Source: Glandiceps talaboti
Lineage: Eukaryota; Hemichordata; Enteropneusta; Spengelidae
DNA: 64,000 bases
NCBI RefSeq assembly: GCF_964340395.1
Contig: NC_135558.1
Coordinates: 1,491,501 to 1,555,500, forward strand
Direction: 5' to 3'
Numbering within the stretch: position 1 is the first letter of the stretch; the number at the start of each line of letters is the position of its first letter. A program made the position numbers and the translations under genes. Under the pieces are notes generated by a model. It saw only the letters and a list, made by a program, of their open reading frames with translations. It did not search any database and was not told the DNA's origin. Below, in pieces: positions 34,246 to 47,180 of the stretch.

Positions 34246-37200
34246 TATGTAGATCTATGTGTGTACTTGTATATATATTGTACTATTATGTACAGTAACA
34301 CTTTGAAAGACAGCATAATTACAATTTGCAGAACTGCACTAGGTTACAGCGCACATTACATGTACATGATTATATACAACTGTGTGTATATTGTACATCA
34401 AATTACTGAGTTTACTATTACAGTGCATATTAAGTACATCAACACATCATAATAATATGTTACACATTACAACAATACCATTTTTATTTTTCATATTTAA
34501 TTCATGATATTAAATGACATGTATGTTATTGTTCATATCTCATTCCCACCACACAATATTCAGTACAGAAATGAAATTATTGGGAGAAGTAGCTAAAATG
34601 ATTTGAAGTTGTTGAATTGTTAGTTTAGAGACTGCATTTGTCCAATTATGAGGTGTTTGATTTTCTATTACTGTAAATAAATCCTAGGAGACATCAGTCT
34701 GTATAGAGTTAATCTAAATAGTGGCCAAGAAATCAAATTACAGACTTGTATAATGGTGTACTGAGTTGCCCCTAGTAGATTGCAATCACCACGTGTTACA
34801 TTCAAACTGTAAATAATTGTACTCTCAGATTGTAATCAGCAAGTATTACATCGACATTCATAGAATTGAAAGCCAACTAGTCAGTACCAGAATAAATGTG
34901 AATAAGACTGAGTAATGCAATATAGCTTAGATGACTTGTCAGTTGTAAAAGAAGACTCTCTATTGTAGCAGTTAAGCCGATGAGTTTCTATCCTGTAAAT
35001 TGAAGTCATTGTCCTCAAATTAAATTGTCTTGATCAACTGTTGAAATTTTTTTACTACAGTGTACATTTTGTGTGAAGGGAACCAGTACTTAATACTTCA
35101 GAACAAAGTTCCATTCAAACAATGTTCTTGTAGAAATTTTCCAGGGGGGCTAATTACCAATGCCTGGTAGTAAGTGATATTTAGGTGTGTCTGTGGAAAG
35201 AAGGTGGATGTGTTTGCTGAGGGAAAATGAAATGGTGTGGAGTATATAATTGTCAGTTTTTCTTAGAGGGTACTCAGAAATGGCTAGATAGCTTGCCCCC
35301 ATGCCCCCCCCCCCCCACCACCACCACTTGTTACTATGTACATGGTAAACACTTCATTGAATGAAACAGTGTACTTAGTATAGGGTAATTAGAGTATAGA
35401 TAAAAGGTTTAAGATAAGTGCCTTGTCGGGTAATTTTCTTTTTTTTTGTTCTTTCCAAAAACATGTACTTGTCAATGTTATTAGTATGGAGAGGACACAA
35501 AATTCCATTCTCAATGGCCATGTCTGAAAATATTAGCCTGAGAAATTAGATTGGTATCTATTGATTACACTGTTTGCACTTATACACTAATATAGGGAGT
35601 CTTTGTGTGCTTAGTCTGTATTTCCATCGTACAGAGCATATTATCTGTTGTAATTAAGATTTTACTAGATAGACGGAAGACTCCCTAGCTTACTGGCACA
35701 ACAGAAAGTGACTTATAATCACTGAACATAGCCATTTCCATGGTTCAAGGATTTTGTTGCCTATAAGTGAGTATATTGAACTGTTGAATGCAAAGTACAG
35801 CATTTTCAGAATACTAGAAAACTCCATAAAATATTTTCGAGATTACGACAAGGCACTCTAACTTTAAAGGCTAGGAAAGCTGCTGTTTTGAGCATAAACT
35901 TTTCATCTTCATCAACTAATATTCACATTCATAATGAATATGAAATGAAATGGATTACATGTTTTCCATGTAACTGTGTCCATGATCCCCACACAGACAT
36001 TAACTTGGCCTCAAATTCAAGGATTGATTATTAATTATTGAAAATATTATATCCTTGTTCCGTTATGTAACCACATAAGAAACATCATTAGTATAGCCAT
36101 AAATTACAGAATTCTACTTCACCATTCCATAGTTACTACAGAATCATGTGAGATAACACTGATCTACCCACAAGTCAATTCATTAATCGAACCAAAAAGT
36201 TTTGAACAATGCAAAACTTACAGCTCTGTAGTACGTTCAAACTGGGATAACACTTGACTGCCATAATATATGCCATAATATATGAAAAATAGAATCAGTG
36301 TTTAGGTACTTTACAGTAACCATGTTCTAACAGTGTGACTTTGATAGTACTATATGTTTGTGGGCTGAGTAGAGAATTCAACACTTGATTGGTTTAACTC
36401 CAACTTTCTATGGAGGCTAAACTTCAGTTGATCCTAAACTGAAAGTTTCATACTTATATTACATTTGTATACAAAATAAAAATTCACATAGAAATCACAT
36501 TTAACATGTCTTGATTCTGCAAATAACACCCTTTCAATAAATGTGTGGGTATAAAGCAATGTAGACAGTTCTCACTACTAGTGTGAAAAGGAAGAGCTAA
36601 CCACATTACTGTTGAGCAGATATACCATAACACAATACAATCACCATGTCTAACCACTGTCCTACCTTATGTGTGCTACCTCAACAATATTTTATTCATT
36701 GCGTAAATGGAAATAATACTTCGGCTTCTGAGATTGCCCATATATGGATATGTAGCGTTGGTTATGTACAGATTTGATGGCCTGGATGAATAAAATTCTG
36801 AACAGTTAAAGGGCAGTTGATTGACTGTGCCTGTAGTAGAACCTGTTAGGTAGTACATTGGATCAATACCAGTGTACAAGAGACTTAAATCACTGATGGA
36901 CTTGTCTGACTCCTAGTTAGATTGTAACACAGCACTACCAGTGTATACGAGAATTACATGTACATCACGGATCTGATGGATCTATTTCACTATATAAAGT
37001 CAAAGTAGTTCCTTTCACTGAGTATGACATCACTCAATCAGAATGAAGTAATAGTGTTAGCATTTGTTTGGAACTAATACACTATTTTCTGAATGAGTAA
37101 ATAAAATGTGATTGTGTATTGACTGAGTTGTACAATATTGATAAACTTATTTTACGGAGCCAATAGGAAAATTCAGACTGATTGTTCTCTGTCAATGTTG

Positions 37201-38059
37201 CACAATATTGATAAACTAATTTGATATAGCCAATAAGTAATTTCAGAGTTATTGTTCGCTGTCAAAGTTGTACAACACAATTTACACATTTTACATGGCC
37301 AATTAACTTTGATTCAGAAATCCAGCCTGCAGAAACTGCATTCTATTGATAGATAGTCAGTAACGGACCATGCAACATCAACTTATTGAACAATCCAAAC
37401 CAAGATCTGTGTAACCATGGCAACATGTGGTACTGTAGAAGTGTTAACAACTAGACAGATTAAAGACCTCTTCTAAGCAATAGTTCATTTGATATCTGTT
37501 TACCATCCTGTGTAAAGTTTTCTTTTATTGTTGAAATCAGTTGTTTGAATTTCTGTCGGTGTTTGATATTCCGGTTGGTTTGACCCAAGCCCTGTGGGAA
37601 ATCACTGTTACAGTTATCTTTGCTCAAGTGTTTTATTTCAATCAATGGATTCGATGAAATTTACATGTTAAAAGTTCTATTAAGACTCAGTGAAATTTCC
37701 ATGTTAAGAGTTCTATTAAAGACTCAGTGTTAAGATTTTTATTAAAGATGACTAGTAAAGAGGAATTTTTACATTCAAATTAAGATTTAGAAAAAGCTGA
37801 CATTTATGGCCTCAGGCATTCGTCTACGAGAGTTAATTTGGTGGCATTCTTAATACATAACAGGTCAAAGGATTGACAAGTAAATGTAACTCAAATTTAT
37901 ACATTCTGTAGACTCAATGTTCATTATAATAAAAAAGATTTGATGTTTATTTCTTAAGTATGGATTAGCCCACAGTGTAGATTCCCTGAATTGCTTGACA
38001 GCTGGGACAATTGCTTTCCAAGTATTAGGGAAACAACAGGCCCAGCTAGAAAGCTTCAC
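34246..38059. other. Stomatin intron, non-coding
   Basis: No exon recognised in nearly 4 kb. It contains a C13 run at 35304-35316 followed by CCACCACCACC, a degenerate repeat of about 73 bp (2.5 copies, 37124-37300, with GTACAATATTGATAAACT), and a duplicated block of about 40 bp (37657-37740, with TTCTATTAA and GACTCAGTG). Confidence 0.5.
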
Positions 38060-38310
38060 TGCCATTGGTTCTAGATGAGAAGTTCACTACCATTGGTAAT
38101 TAGGAGGATCACAACCATTGGTAGATAAATGGTTCACTAGTATTCGCAGATGAGAGGTTCTGATATCAATACTATTGGTACTTGAGAGGTTCACTGCCAT
38201 TGACAGATGAGAGGCTTACTACTATTAGACTATATTCATTTGGTACAATGTAGATGAGAGGTTTACTACTATTGGTAGATGAGAGGTTCACTCCCATTGG
38301 TGGATGAGAA
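38060..38310. repeat. Degenerate tandem repeat, about 30 bp x 8
   Basis: Recurrent AGATGAGAGGTTCACT and ACTACCATTGGT blocks with variable spacing. Copies are strongly diverged, so the array is probably old. Confidence 0.7.
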
Positions 38311-38354
38311 TGTGTACATGTAATTTTCTGTATTTCTAACTTTAGATCTCAGTA

Positions 38355-38545
38355 CAAACACACTGAAATCTGAGTAACTTATCAGATAATATACTCAGTC
38401 TGTAGATGTTGCAATGTATTTCATAACTCAAACACACTGAAATCTACCTATCAGATAATGTACCGGTAGATGTTGCAATGTATTTCATAACTCAAACACA
38501 CTGAAATCTACCTATCAGATAATGTACCGGTAGATGTTACATTAC
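38355..38545. repeat. About 79-bp tandem repeat, 2.5 copies
   Basis: The unit contains AACACACTGAAATCTACC, TATCAGATAATGTACCGG and TAGATGTTGCAATGTATTTC. The second and third copies are nearly identical. Confidence 0.85.
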
Positions 38546-39099
38546 AGTATTTCTTAGTACAAAACACACTTTCTTACTTTGCTGACTGCAACATGTTAAG
38601 AAAACATTGATTACAATGTATAGATTACAATGTATATGTACATCGATCAAAAGTACCCTCATTACATTTGAAGGCACATACAATATTTACAGGCACTTCC
38701 AGGTAAATAAAGTAGAGATATAAATTATACACTTTATGTAAGTCTGAGAAAAACATCACCTGTTTCCATTTCTCATACAGATTTTATAGTTCTTGTTCTT
38801 ATTTTGCCATTTTCTGGAAGTAGATAGTGCCATATTAAACTGTTAAACTCGTAACCACAACCAAAATGTTTTGATACAGTATGATAATTGGTGCGGACAA
38901 AAAATCATAGATATACAACCTGAATTACAATGGTCAATTTTGGTCAAAAATGTTTAATTCAAAGCCCGATATTTCTATGATATTTATGGGAAGGTTTTTG
39001 TCATCATGGTTTTATCCTTGTAAGTTGTAGTACAGATTTGGTCAAAAAGTATTGTTTGGTCAAGTAGAATATGCAAAGTAATCTCTCAAATATTACTGA
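38546..39099. other. Stomatin intron, non-coding
   Basis: No feature recognised. Confidence 0.4.
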
Positions 39100-39460
39100 G
39101 TAACTTGATGTCAATTTCCTAGCAACCATGACCATGCCCATAGCAACAACAATTTTTGGTCAAAAGGTTTATGACTATGGGTAGGTAGAATGTAAAACAG
39201 ACACTTTTTTTAAAACTTCTAGCAACCAAGAAAATGCCCATAACAACTGCTTATTAACCACTGTTATTTCAGATAACCCATGAATTTAGCATTCCATATT
39301 GTAAATAAAGGTCCCTAGCAACAATCATCCAACCCATAGCAACTAACTACAGGGTGTTGTAGGTTAAGACATATAATTATTGGTGGATTGAGTTGTTTTG
39401 TTAAATTGTGATATGAGTTCATAGCAACCAGGAATATACTGTACTACATACTATAAAAAT
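39100..39460. repeat. Diverged CTAGCAAC...CCCATAGCAAC repeat, first cluster
   Basis: CCTAGCAACCATGACCATGC, CCCATAGCAACAAC and similar paired blocks recur at about 39118, 39219 and 39311 with spacing near 100 bp. The same paired motif recurs at 41395-41860. Confidence 0.6.
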
Positions 39461-41394
39461 GAAGTATTTTAACCAAAATAAAACTAAAAATAACAAAATC
39501 AGAACAAAAAAAATAAAAACAGAATATTAGAAAACAATCAGAGATTTTAAAAATGAACATACTGGCACTAAGTGTCAGAAAACAGTAAAAGGAAAGAAAA
39601 TGGTTTGACATGATGCAAAACATTCGAAAAAAATCAAAACATTATTTTGATGAAAAGATTTGGTAATTTAAAGTATATGTACAATACACTGTGAGATGGT
39701 AAGAATGCAGTACAGTATTAAAATAGACTTTTGGTATCAAAATAGATGGTATATTTTATATCTCCTGTGTCAAAGATTGTCTTTCTTGTCATCCATGCGT
39801 CAAAGAAATTTACAGGTCTCCACTCAAATTCAGTTAGTCCAGCTGTGCCGACTAAACAACAGAATATTCAACAAATGTGTCATACCCCTGAATGACATTT
39901 GCTTATTTAATCTCGGCAGCAATTTCTAGAACATAATTGACTTTATTCAGTTGTATATTGGATCATACTAATAGTTTAGATGTGGTGGCAATCCATTACC
40001 GAACCTCCCTGTGGTGTGCAAATGTACCAATATTACTTTGTCACCGTTTCTGTGCTACTGTAAGTTATCAGCATCCATTCAGATCCATCAGAGATTGCTT
40101 TTCATTGAAAAGTTTATGTAAATGTAAATTGATTTCACTCTTTTGTGGTAAAGATTGAGATGATATTTCATGTTCGTCATCATATATGCTTCAATAGCAT
40201 CATTTGTATATGTGGTATTCAACCACAATGGTGTCTGGGAAGCGTCTACAGTAGTAAATACAAATCTCTGTTCTCAGAGTAAAGTAACTGTCGCCAATTG
40301 AAGCTATGAAGACTTCAACCAGACGCATATATTCATTTTAGTGCCATTAGAAATACCCCTTGTGAGTTTGATGGTAGTTTCTATGGAAACCATTTCTATA
40401 CCATAAATTGATGTTTATAGTCATACTACACATCATGGAACATGTTGAGTATCACAGTTACCATGGTTACAGTGCATAGTTAGAAGGTCTGCTAAATGGA
40501 TTTCTGAGAGTTTTATAGCCTTTTACTTCACTGTGACATTTGCCGCAGGATGGTAAAACAGACTAGTCTTAAATGAAATAAGAAATACCTAATACCTACA
40601 TTTTTGTAATCTGTGGTTGTTATCTTATGCAGATTTACTTCTGTTTATCAGCTATCAGAGTAGTAGAAGGATTATGTTCATTTCAGAGGTGAAGGAAAGG
40701 ATAGCATATGAATTCACTTTTGTTTAATAGAAGCAAATGCTATCAAATAAATGTGTTGGTTTCATTCACTTTTACTCATCAATATGAAGTTAGCATCAAT
40801 TCAAACTTGCAAGGCAACTTCTTTGACTGTACTGTCAGCTGCTTCTATTGTTAATAATTGTAATATGTATAGTGAAGGAAGTTGCCTAGCAACTAAATGT
40901 TAAACGTCACTAAGCTGTAGGATCAGTATAAACTCAGTACTGATATTAGTGAAAGTGATCACACCAACAAATCATACATTTTGTATTTCATTTAGCATCC
41001 AAGCTTTTATCAGATAATGTGAATTCATAAGGTACCCACAGGTGTATGATTTGGGTAAAAAAATGTAATTTTGGTAAACAAACTTAAAATCAAAATCTAC
41101 AGAGCAGATTGGTCTGAAATTTAGTGGGATGTCAATATAGGGAATGTGTATATGAATAATTTTTGAAATGATGATCCATCAGTGATATAAATATTAGGTC
41201 TAAAATGTGTCTCTTTTTTGTTTTGGCGAAAAAAAATTAGGTCTGAAACTACATGGCAGACTTGGCAGAAATTTCTAAAAAAATGTCATTTTTGGCCAAA
41301 ACCTTATCCCAAAAACTAGTATATGGTGGATGGGACTGAAATTTAGTGGGATGTTTCTAGAAGTGTTATTCTGTAAGTGTTGTTCAAAACAGAT
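39461..41394. other. Stomatin intron, non-coding
   Basis: No exon recognised. Short inverted motifs around 40376-40394 (GTTTCTATGGAAACC) and 40457-40470 (GTTACCATGGTTAC) are perfect or near-perfect palindromes. Confidence 0.4.
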
Positions 41395-41860
41395 CAACAC
41401 AACTGGCCCCAGCAACCATGACTACTCTCTTAGCAACAGTCAAATGCCAGTATATTTTGCACTAGTGATAACGACATTACTGGGTAGACAAGTTGAATAA
41501 ACATTCCACAAATATATGCAAATATGCCTAGCAACAAGACAATCCCCATAGCGACAGTCAAATGATGGTAATATATTGCAAAGCTGACAGGGATGGTTAG
41601 ACAATTGGATAAACATTCAAAAATTTATCACATGTATGCCTAGCAACAAGACCATACCCATAGCAACAGCCAAATGATGGTGTATTTTGCAAAGATAACA
41701 ACATAGATGAATAGGCTTAACATTCATAAAATGAATACATGTAGGAACGATACCATGATGCCCTCATTATAGCAACAGCCAAATAATGGTGTATATTGCA
41801 GAGATAATGATAGGAGTGGTTAGACAAATGAATAAACATTCAACATGTAGTCAACCAACA
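41395..41860. repeat. Degenerate repeat with CTAGCAAC...CCCATAGCAACAG, about 110 bp x 4
   Basis: Four units contain TGCCTAGCAACAAGAC, ATACCCATAGCAACAGCC, AAATGATGGTGTATTTTGCA and a tail with GAATAAACATTCA. Similarity is strong in the AGCAAC motifs and weak elsewhere. Related to 39100-39460. Confidence 0.75.
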
Positions 41861-42209
41861 ACTAAAATATCGCACATCAACAGTAAAATGATGCATAGTT
41901 ACTACAATATGGATGGATCAACATATGGATAAACATTTTCAAAACATTAACACATAAACTGTACAGTTGTGCTTATACAATGACATTAGTGCTATTTTTT
42001 TGTTCAGATACGAATTAATGTTATATTAAATCTCTTTGTCCTGACAAAATTGTCAAGACAAAGAAATAAAGATGATGCTATCCCAGAACCTTGCAAGAAA
42101 TCATCAATGTCACCCAACACATGTCAAGTGCAGAAGAACTTTATATAAGATTTCTAGTTAAGTAACTCAATACCGAGGTTCTATTTTATCACCCAAAAGT
42201 ATTATGTAC
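41861..42209. other. Stomatin intron, non-coding
   Basis: Contains an inverted pair TTTGTCCTGACAAAATTGTC / GACAAAG near 42032-42063; otherwise nothing recognised. Confidence 0.4.
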
Positions 42210-42410
42210 GTTGATAGCAGTAATCAGTACAAATGTACTAAAGACAGAAATAAGTCTGACTGGACTTTTCCTTTAAGTTGATAGCAGTAATCAGTACAAA
42301 TGTACTAAAGACAGAAATAAGTCTGACTGGACATTTCCTTAAAGTTGATAGCAGTAATCAATACAAGTGTACTGAAGGTAGAAATAAGTCTGACTGGACT
42401 TTCCATTTAT
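42210..42410. repeat. 67-bp tandem repeat, 3 copies
   Basis: The unit contains GTTGATAGCAGTAATCAGTA, CAAATGTACTAAAGACAG and AAATAAGTCTGACTGGAC. The third copy is the most diverged. Confidence 0.9.
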
Positions 42411-43363
42411 TAAACGTAGATTCAAGACAAGTTAAGTTTAAGAAGGACATACCACTAGGTTTGCATACACTATAGTTAGTAAAATATCAATTTAACTTGA
42501 AGTCACAAAGTCTAGAAAATAGGCAAACTTATCATGCACATGCTGTACTTCAAACCCATAATATGATTTTAATTTTGTCTATCGGCTTTCCTTAGATGAT
42601 TAAGATGCGGATACAGGTAGTCAGTGAGTCCAACTTACTGTAATATCATTTTATTGCTGACGTCTGCTGTTATCCACAAGGATTCACAGACACTGATTAT
42701 AGCTTTCTACTTTAAGACACCAATATTATAGTCACCAATTGAGTGTGTTTTGTAAAGTGCAAAGGTATGTTTATACAGGTGATTGCCCTGAATTTTTATA
42801 CTTAAAAGTTCTATAATCACTATAATGATGTAGCTTCAACTCTTTAAGTTGATGGTTCTCATCCATACTGCATTAAGGCATGTATCATTGAAAATTGCTT
42901 CCAATGGAACGACAGTTGATTATTCTCTCGTATAAAATATATTTCCTGTAAAAGCTAGGTGAATCACATGTTATAATTCACATGGTTGTATGATATCAAC
43001 CTTGCTATTCGTACTTTCTTTTATCAGTCTAATAAACTACTTCATAAAGTTTACTCAGTCTATCTTGGGAATAACCTTTTCTACTTTAAGAAAACTTCAT
43101 TTTGTTCTCAGTTTTAAAACAAGAATAAAATCAGGGGTTACTGAACCGAACAAATTTTTGTAATAAGGGTCAAAGCGATATCAACATAAATCATCTACGT
43201 TTAACTTTATGGGGAAATAAGTTGTTGTCAATTTTACTAGAAAAAAAGATATTTGACCCCAAATTTAGATTGTCCAATCTAAATAATTATAAATTTTGGA
43301 TTTAGTTCTCAAAAGTTTGTGACTCTGTGAGCAGAAATTTCCACTTGTAACTATGAACCCTCA
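42411..43363. other. Stomatin intron, non-coding
   Basis: No feature recognised. Confidence 0.4.
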
Positions 43364-43434
43364 TTGTAGTAAACCATGCCCTCTTTTACGGCACCGTCCA
43401 ACAAGACATTATTTTCGCAAGTTTGCGAGAATGT
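43364..43434. mobile_element. Relative of the CGCAAACCA element (71 bp)
   Basis: Shares CCTCTTTTACGGCACC, TCCAA and GTTTGCGAGAAT with 58326-58420. The left inverted end is partly lost (GTAAACCA). Confidence 0.55.
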
Positions 43435-43840
43435 GAACCCTGAGTCCATGAATATTCATTCAGGTGAAATTTACAAAGCTTAATTGTGTCATCTTCTGTG
43501 ACTTTTTGATAAAACAGACTTATTAATAGCCTTAGATAATGTGTGCTTTCTATATAATGTTTTCATAAGACGCCGATAAGACTCAGTAAACAATATATTA
43601 ACTATTCAGTGCTTTCTTTGAAATGTTTTCAATTCTTAGCTTGGCTTTCTGAGTGGTTACAATACTGTAGTGTGTGGTTGTCAACCATAGAGGCACTGCT
43701 GACAGTCTTATCAAGAACACATTGTGACAGTAATATTGCCACGACTACTGCTTTTGATAAGAAACATGAAATGAAATTGTTCAGAATATAATTTTCAGAG
43801 CAGAAACCAGAAAATGGTCTGATACGCTCTGTTACCTTGA

Positions 43841-44434
43841 ACCTTACAATATCTTACCCACAATTCTCTCTGATTGGTGTGTTTGGATTTTCCTCATTTT
43901 ATAACTTGCCCTAGAAGCCATATTTGTTAACAGTTGCTAACAATCATATTTAAATAATATTTCACAAAAGTACGCTAATAACAAACGTTCTAACTTTAAC
44001 ATAAAAATGCACCAAAAACTAAATTAAACCTGTACTTTGAAAAAAATACTTTTTAGTGTCAAAGTATCACTAACTTGGGTAGTCAGTTTGTATGAAGTGT
44101 TTTAATATGTAAATTTCTTTTGTTATACCTTTTCAGAGAAATCAATATCTTTGACAAAGTCATAACAGTTGCAAATATTTTCCTTAGTTTTGTTGAAAAT
44201 ATTCTGCACGTATTTTAAGAAAGTCTACTGACCAATTCTAAAATTTCCATCTCCTTTAATACAGCAATGATATCTGAACCAATGAAAATGGAAATTCAGA
44301 AACTCATCAGTGGAAATTATATGCTTTGCAAATTTCAATTTTACAAAACTATGTACACTGGTGAGAGTTGTCTGATTTCAAGGAGATGATTGATGTACAA
44401 ATCAGAGAGAGTTGTGGGTAAAATATTGTATAGT
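43841..44434. mobile_element. TIR element of about 594 bp
   Basis: Inverted ends of about 37 bp: TTACAATATCTTACCCACAA and TTCTCTCTGATT on the left, and AATCAGAGAGAG with TTGTGGGTAAAATATTGTA on the right. They differ at only a few positions. The interior is AT-rich and non-coding. No target duplication is obvious, so the superfamily is unassigned. Confidence 0.7.
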
Positions 44435-45720
44435 ACATTCTATTTTACATTCTCCAATATCAAGTTCAAGTCACATACATATAAATTGCAGGCATGTACT
44501 GAATGAATATTCCAGTGTCACCAACATACAAGATCATTTGCATGTTCAACCATGATCAAAGCTATTATGGTCTATTTGTAAGATATCGTAATAGCTGTGT
44601 CGATTTCCAAAGACACACTTGGGATATAAATAGCAGTCCATCATAATTGACTTATCAATCTTCTTGACAGAGTGTGTACAGTGCATTACTATATATACTC
44701 TGTGAGTATTTGATGGTAGAGGGACACTGATTTTGTGTAAATGAGGAATGTTTTATTCTTAAACTCTCCAGGTTTCTGCAAGCTGAAATTTGTCTGAAAT
44801 GCTCACTAAAGTGAAATTATTGAAGCATACTTGGCAACAATTCAAAATGTATACAAGATGTGATGTAGGAAGTACAGTCAACACTCAGTGTACTGTACTG
44901 GTTTGCAAACCAGTTGTAACTGGATAAAACTAGATCTAAAAAGTTAATTAAACCAGTTCTGGCAGGATCAAAATACTTTGCCTTGCATTTATCTGATTTG
45001 AAGTTTTAGTATATTTTTAATTTATTAAAAGTACGTCAAGTACTTCAGATTGGTAGAAAATGTCATAAAAGTTTCACAGCCTGTAATTTCACAAAATGGT
45101 GATAAATTGTAAGAATGCAGATGTGTGATTTCCAGCAACCATTGTATTTTTATAGTTGCCCATGGTGATGACCTTTTGATTTTGTCTGTAATCCTAGTTG
45201 AGAAATCAATCTTGTGAGAAAATCCTTGAATTGTGGATGGAAAACCCCCTCATGTACAATAATCTGATTGCATGTACGCAGTGAGTTGTCTAAAGATGAA
45301 ATGATAACTTCTACTAAAGATTTAGTGTATATGTCCTTCCCTAGAGGTAAGTACCACCGACATTTAATTATTCGCAATGGCAGTAAAATGATGTCATAAA
45401 GTCATTGCCTTTTACTGATGGTAAGACTTCACTCCTTCACTACCTAGTAATCAGACACAAAGACAATATGGAGACACTTGGATGTTATTTGAGACACATA
45501 TATCACGTAATTATTTGTTGATTGAAACATGGTTACTATGGTTATATCATTTGGTTTGCAAGGCATAGATATTTTTTATGCCGACAGTTTATTCAAGTAT
45601 TGAAATTGAGAAAGGGAAAGGGATAAAAATCTTTAAAACGATTCAGAAAGACCATTTTGTATTCATATGTATTCAATTATACAAGTTGCCATCAATAAAC
45701 TACAAGAGTGTATACTACAG
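44435..45720. other. Stomatin intron, non-coding
   Basis: No exon recognised. A 75-codon frame on the - strand (45150-45377) looks protein-like in composition, but no family is recognised. Confidence 0.4.
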
Positions 45721-45901
45721 GTTGTCCTTGTGTCTGTAGATCTGTACAATACCAGCTAAACTCCTTACAGATATCACAGCAGGATTGTCCCTTTGTCTGT
45801 AGATCTGTACAATACCAGCTAAACTCCTTACAGATATCACAGCAGGATTGTGCCTGTATCTGTATCTGTATAATACCAGCTAAACTCCTTACAGATATCA
45901 C
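45721..45901. repeat. 63-bp tandem repeat, 3 copies
   Basis: The unit contains TTGTCTGTAGATCTGTACAA, TACCAGCTAAACTCC and TTACAGATATCACAGCAGG. Because 63 is a multiple of three, frames are open on both strands. Confidence 0.9.
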
Positions 45902-46789
45902 ATTATTTTCTTAAATGATTTGGATCAGTATACATGCAGTTATTGTTGTTATTGTTAATAATTCTATGGTTCCAATCCAAAATAGATCAAAAAGCCACCA
46001 ACTTAATGATTTTCTTCTAACATTTGTGGTGAGAAAGTAGAATAATGGCTCACAACAATGTATAAAATGTAAAATTAGTCAAGTACACTAAAGAGTTTGA
46101 AATAATATCCATGTGGGCAGAACATTCACTATTTATGAGACAAAATGTCTGTCATAACATTATATACTTGAACCATGTCGTTAATCATATCGTAAAGAGG
46201 TGATAAAATTGGTGTATTTTTAGAGACTATTCACTGTTATAGTGATTTGTTTTCATTTTATGCATTTGTACGGTACATGTACTTCAGTAGTTATTGGGTG
46301 TATGGAGGAGCAGGAGGGGGTTCAATGCACTTGCATTTGTCGACACCTACACTTCTGGTCGCCTATGTCAATACATGTGAATGTTTCTTCTAAACAGTTT
46401 AATTTGTAACAAATAAGATAAACGCAAGTTTTAAGCTCATATAATTATGGAGGTGGGAAATTTAAATATGTACAGTATCTTTCCAGAGCAAAATTACAAG
46501 AGATGTCTACAACTGAAAATGGGAAAGAAACATTCCTGTGTATTAGCATAGCCGACCGGAAGTGTAGTTGTCGACATTAGAACACGTTGTCGCGAGACTT
46601 CGTTCCATTTGACTCCACAGTTATGTGTAGAATTGTATTGCAAGTAGCGAGAATTGTTTGTCTCAAGTTAGTATTGGTGTAAATGGTATTTTTAGACTCA
46701 CAAGAGTATGACTACATTGTGTACACTGTATTTGTACAATCATAAGCAATCAGACAACTATAAGCCAGTATTTTAAGAGCTCTGGAAGG
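45902..46789. other. Stomatin intron, non-coding
   Basis: No gene recognised. Bases 46545-46620 are locally CpG-richer. Confidence 0.4.
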
Positions 46790-47180
46790 TTAGGGGTGGA
46801 CCATTTGATATCCTGGGGGGGGGGGGGGCTTGGAAGAGTTCGGGAAAAAAAAGATGGCATAAAAACTGTCAATGATGTTTATTTAATTGAAAATCAAACA
46901 TGTATGAAATATGTAGTTTTCTAAATAAAATCTGTGTGTGATAGAACAGCATCTTTTTACTCTCTGTATTACCCTGTGTGAAACCAAACAGAAAATTGTG
47001 GCAACAAATGTAGGTGTTCAACGTTGACGTAAAAAAAAAATCCGGATATCTCAAAGAAGCAAAGAAAAAAAAAAGTTGCCAGCATAATTCTCAGGCAAGC
47101 AGGTGGGAAAAAAAATAATGACTCTCCACCAATCTTCCAAGCCCCCCCCCCCCCCAGGATATCAAATGGTCTACCCCTTA
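46790..47180. mobile_element. TIR element with G14/C14 tracts inside the inverted repeat
   Basis: The left end has GACCATTTGATATCCT, G14 (46815-46828) and CTTGGAAGA. The right end is the complement, TCTTCCAAG, C14 (47142-47155), AGGATATCAAATGGTC. The inverted repeat is about 48 bp. The 390-bp element has A-runs inside both arms and no coding frame of note. Confidence 0.8.

Noticed and set aside
33851-34316. Cysteine/valine/histidine/threonine-rich frames on both strands
   Set aside because: They are translations of the GT/GTAT microsatellite.
45150-45377. Protein-like 75-codon frame on the - strand
   Set aside because: No family recognised, no convincing splice context, and it lies within the stomatin intron. 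A translated database search with a clear hit would reverse this.
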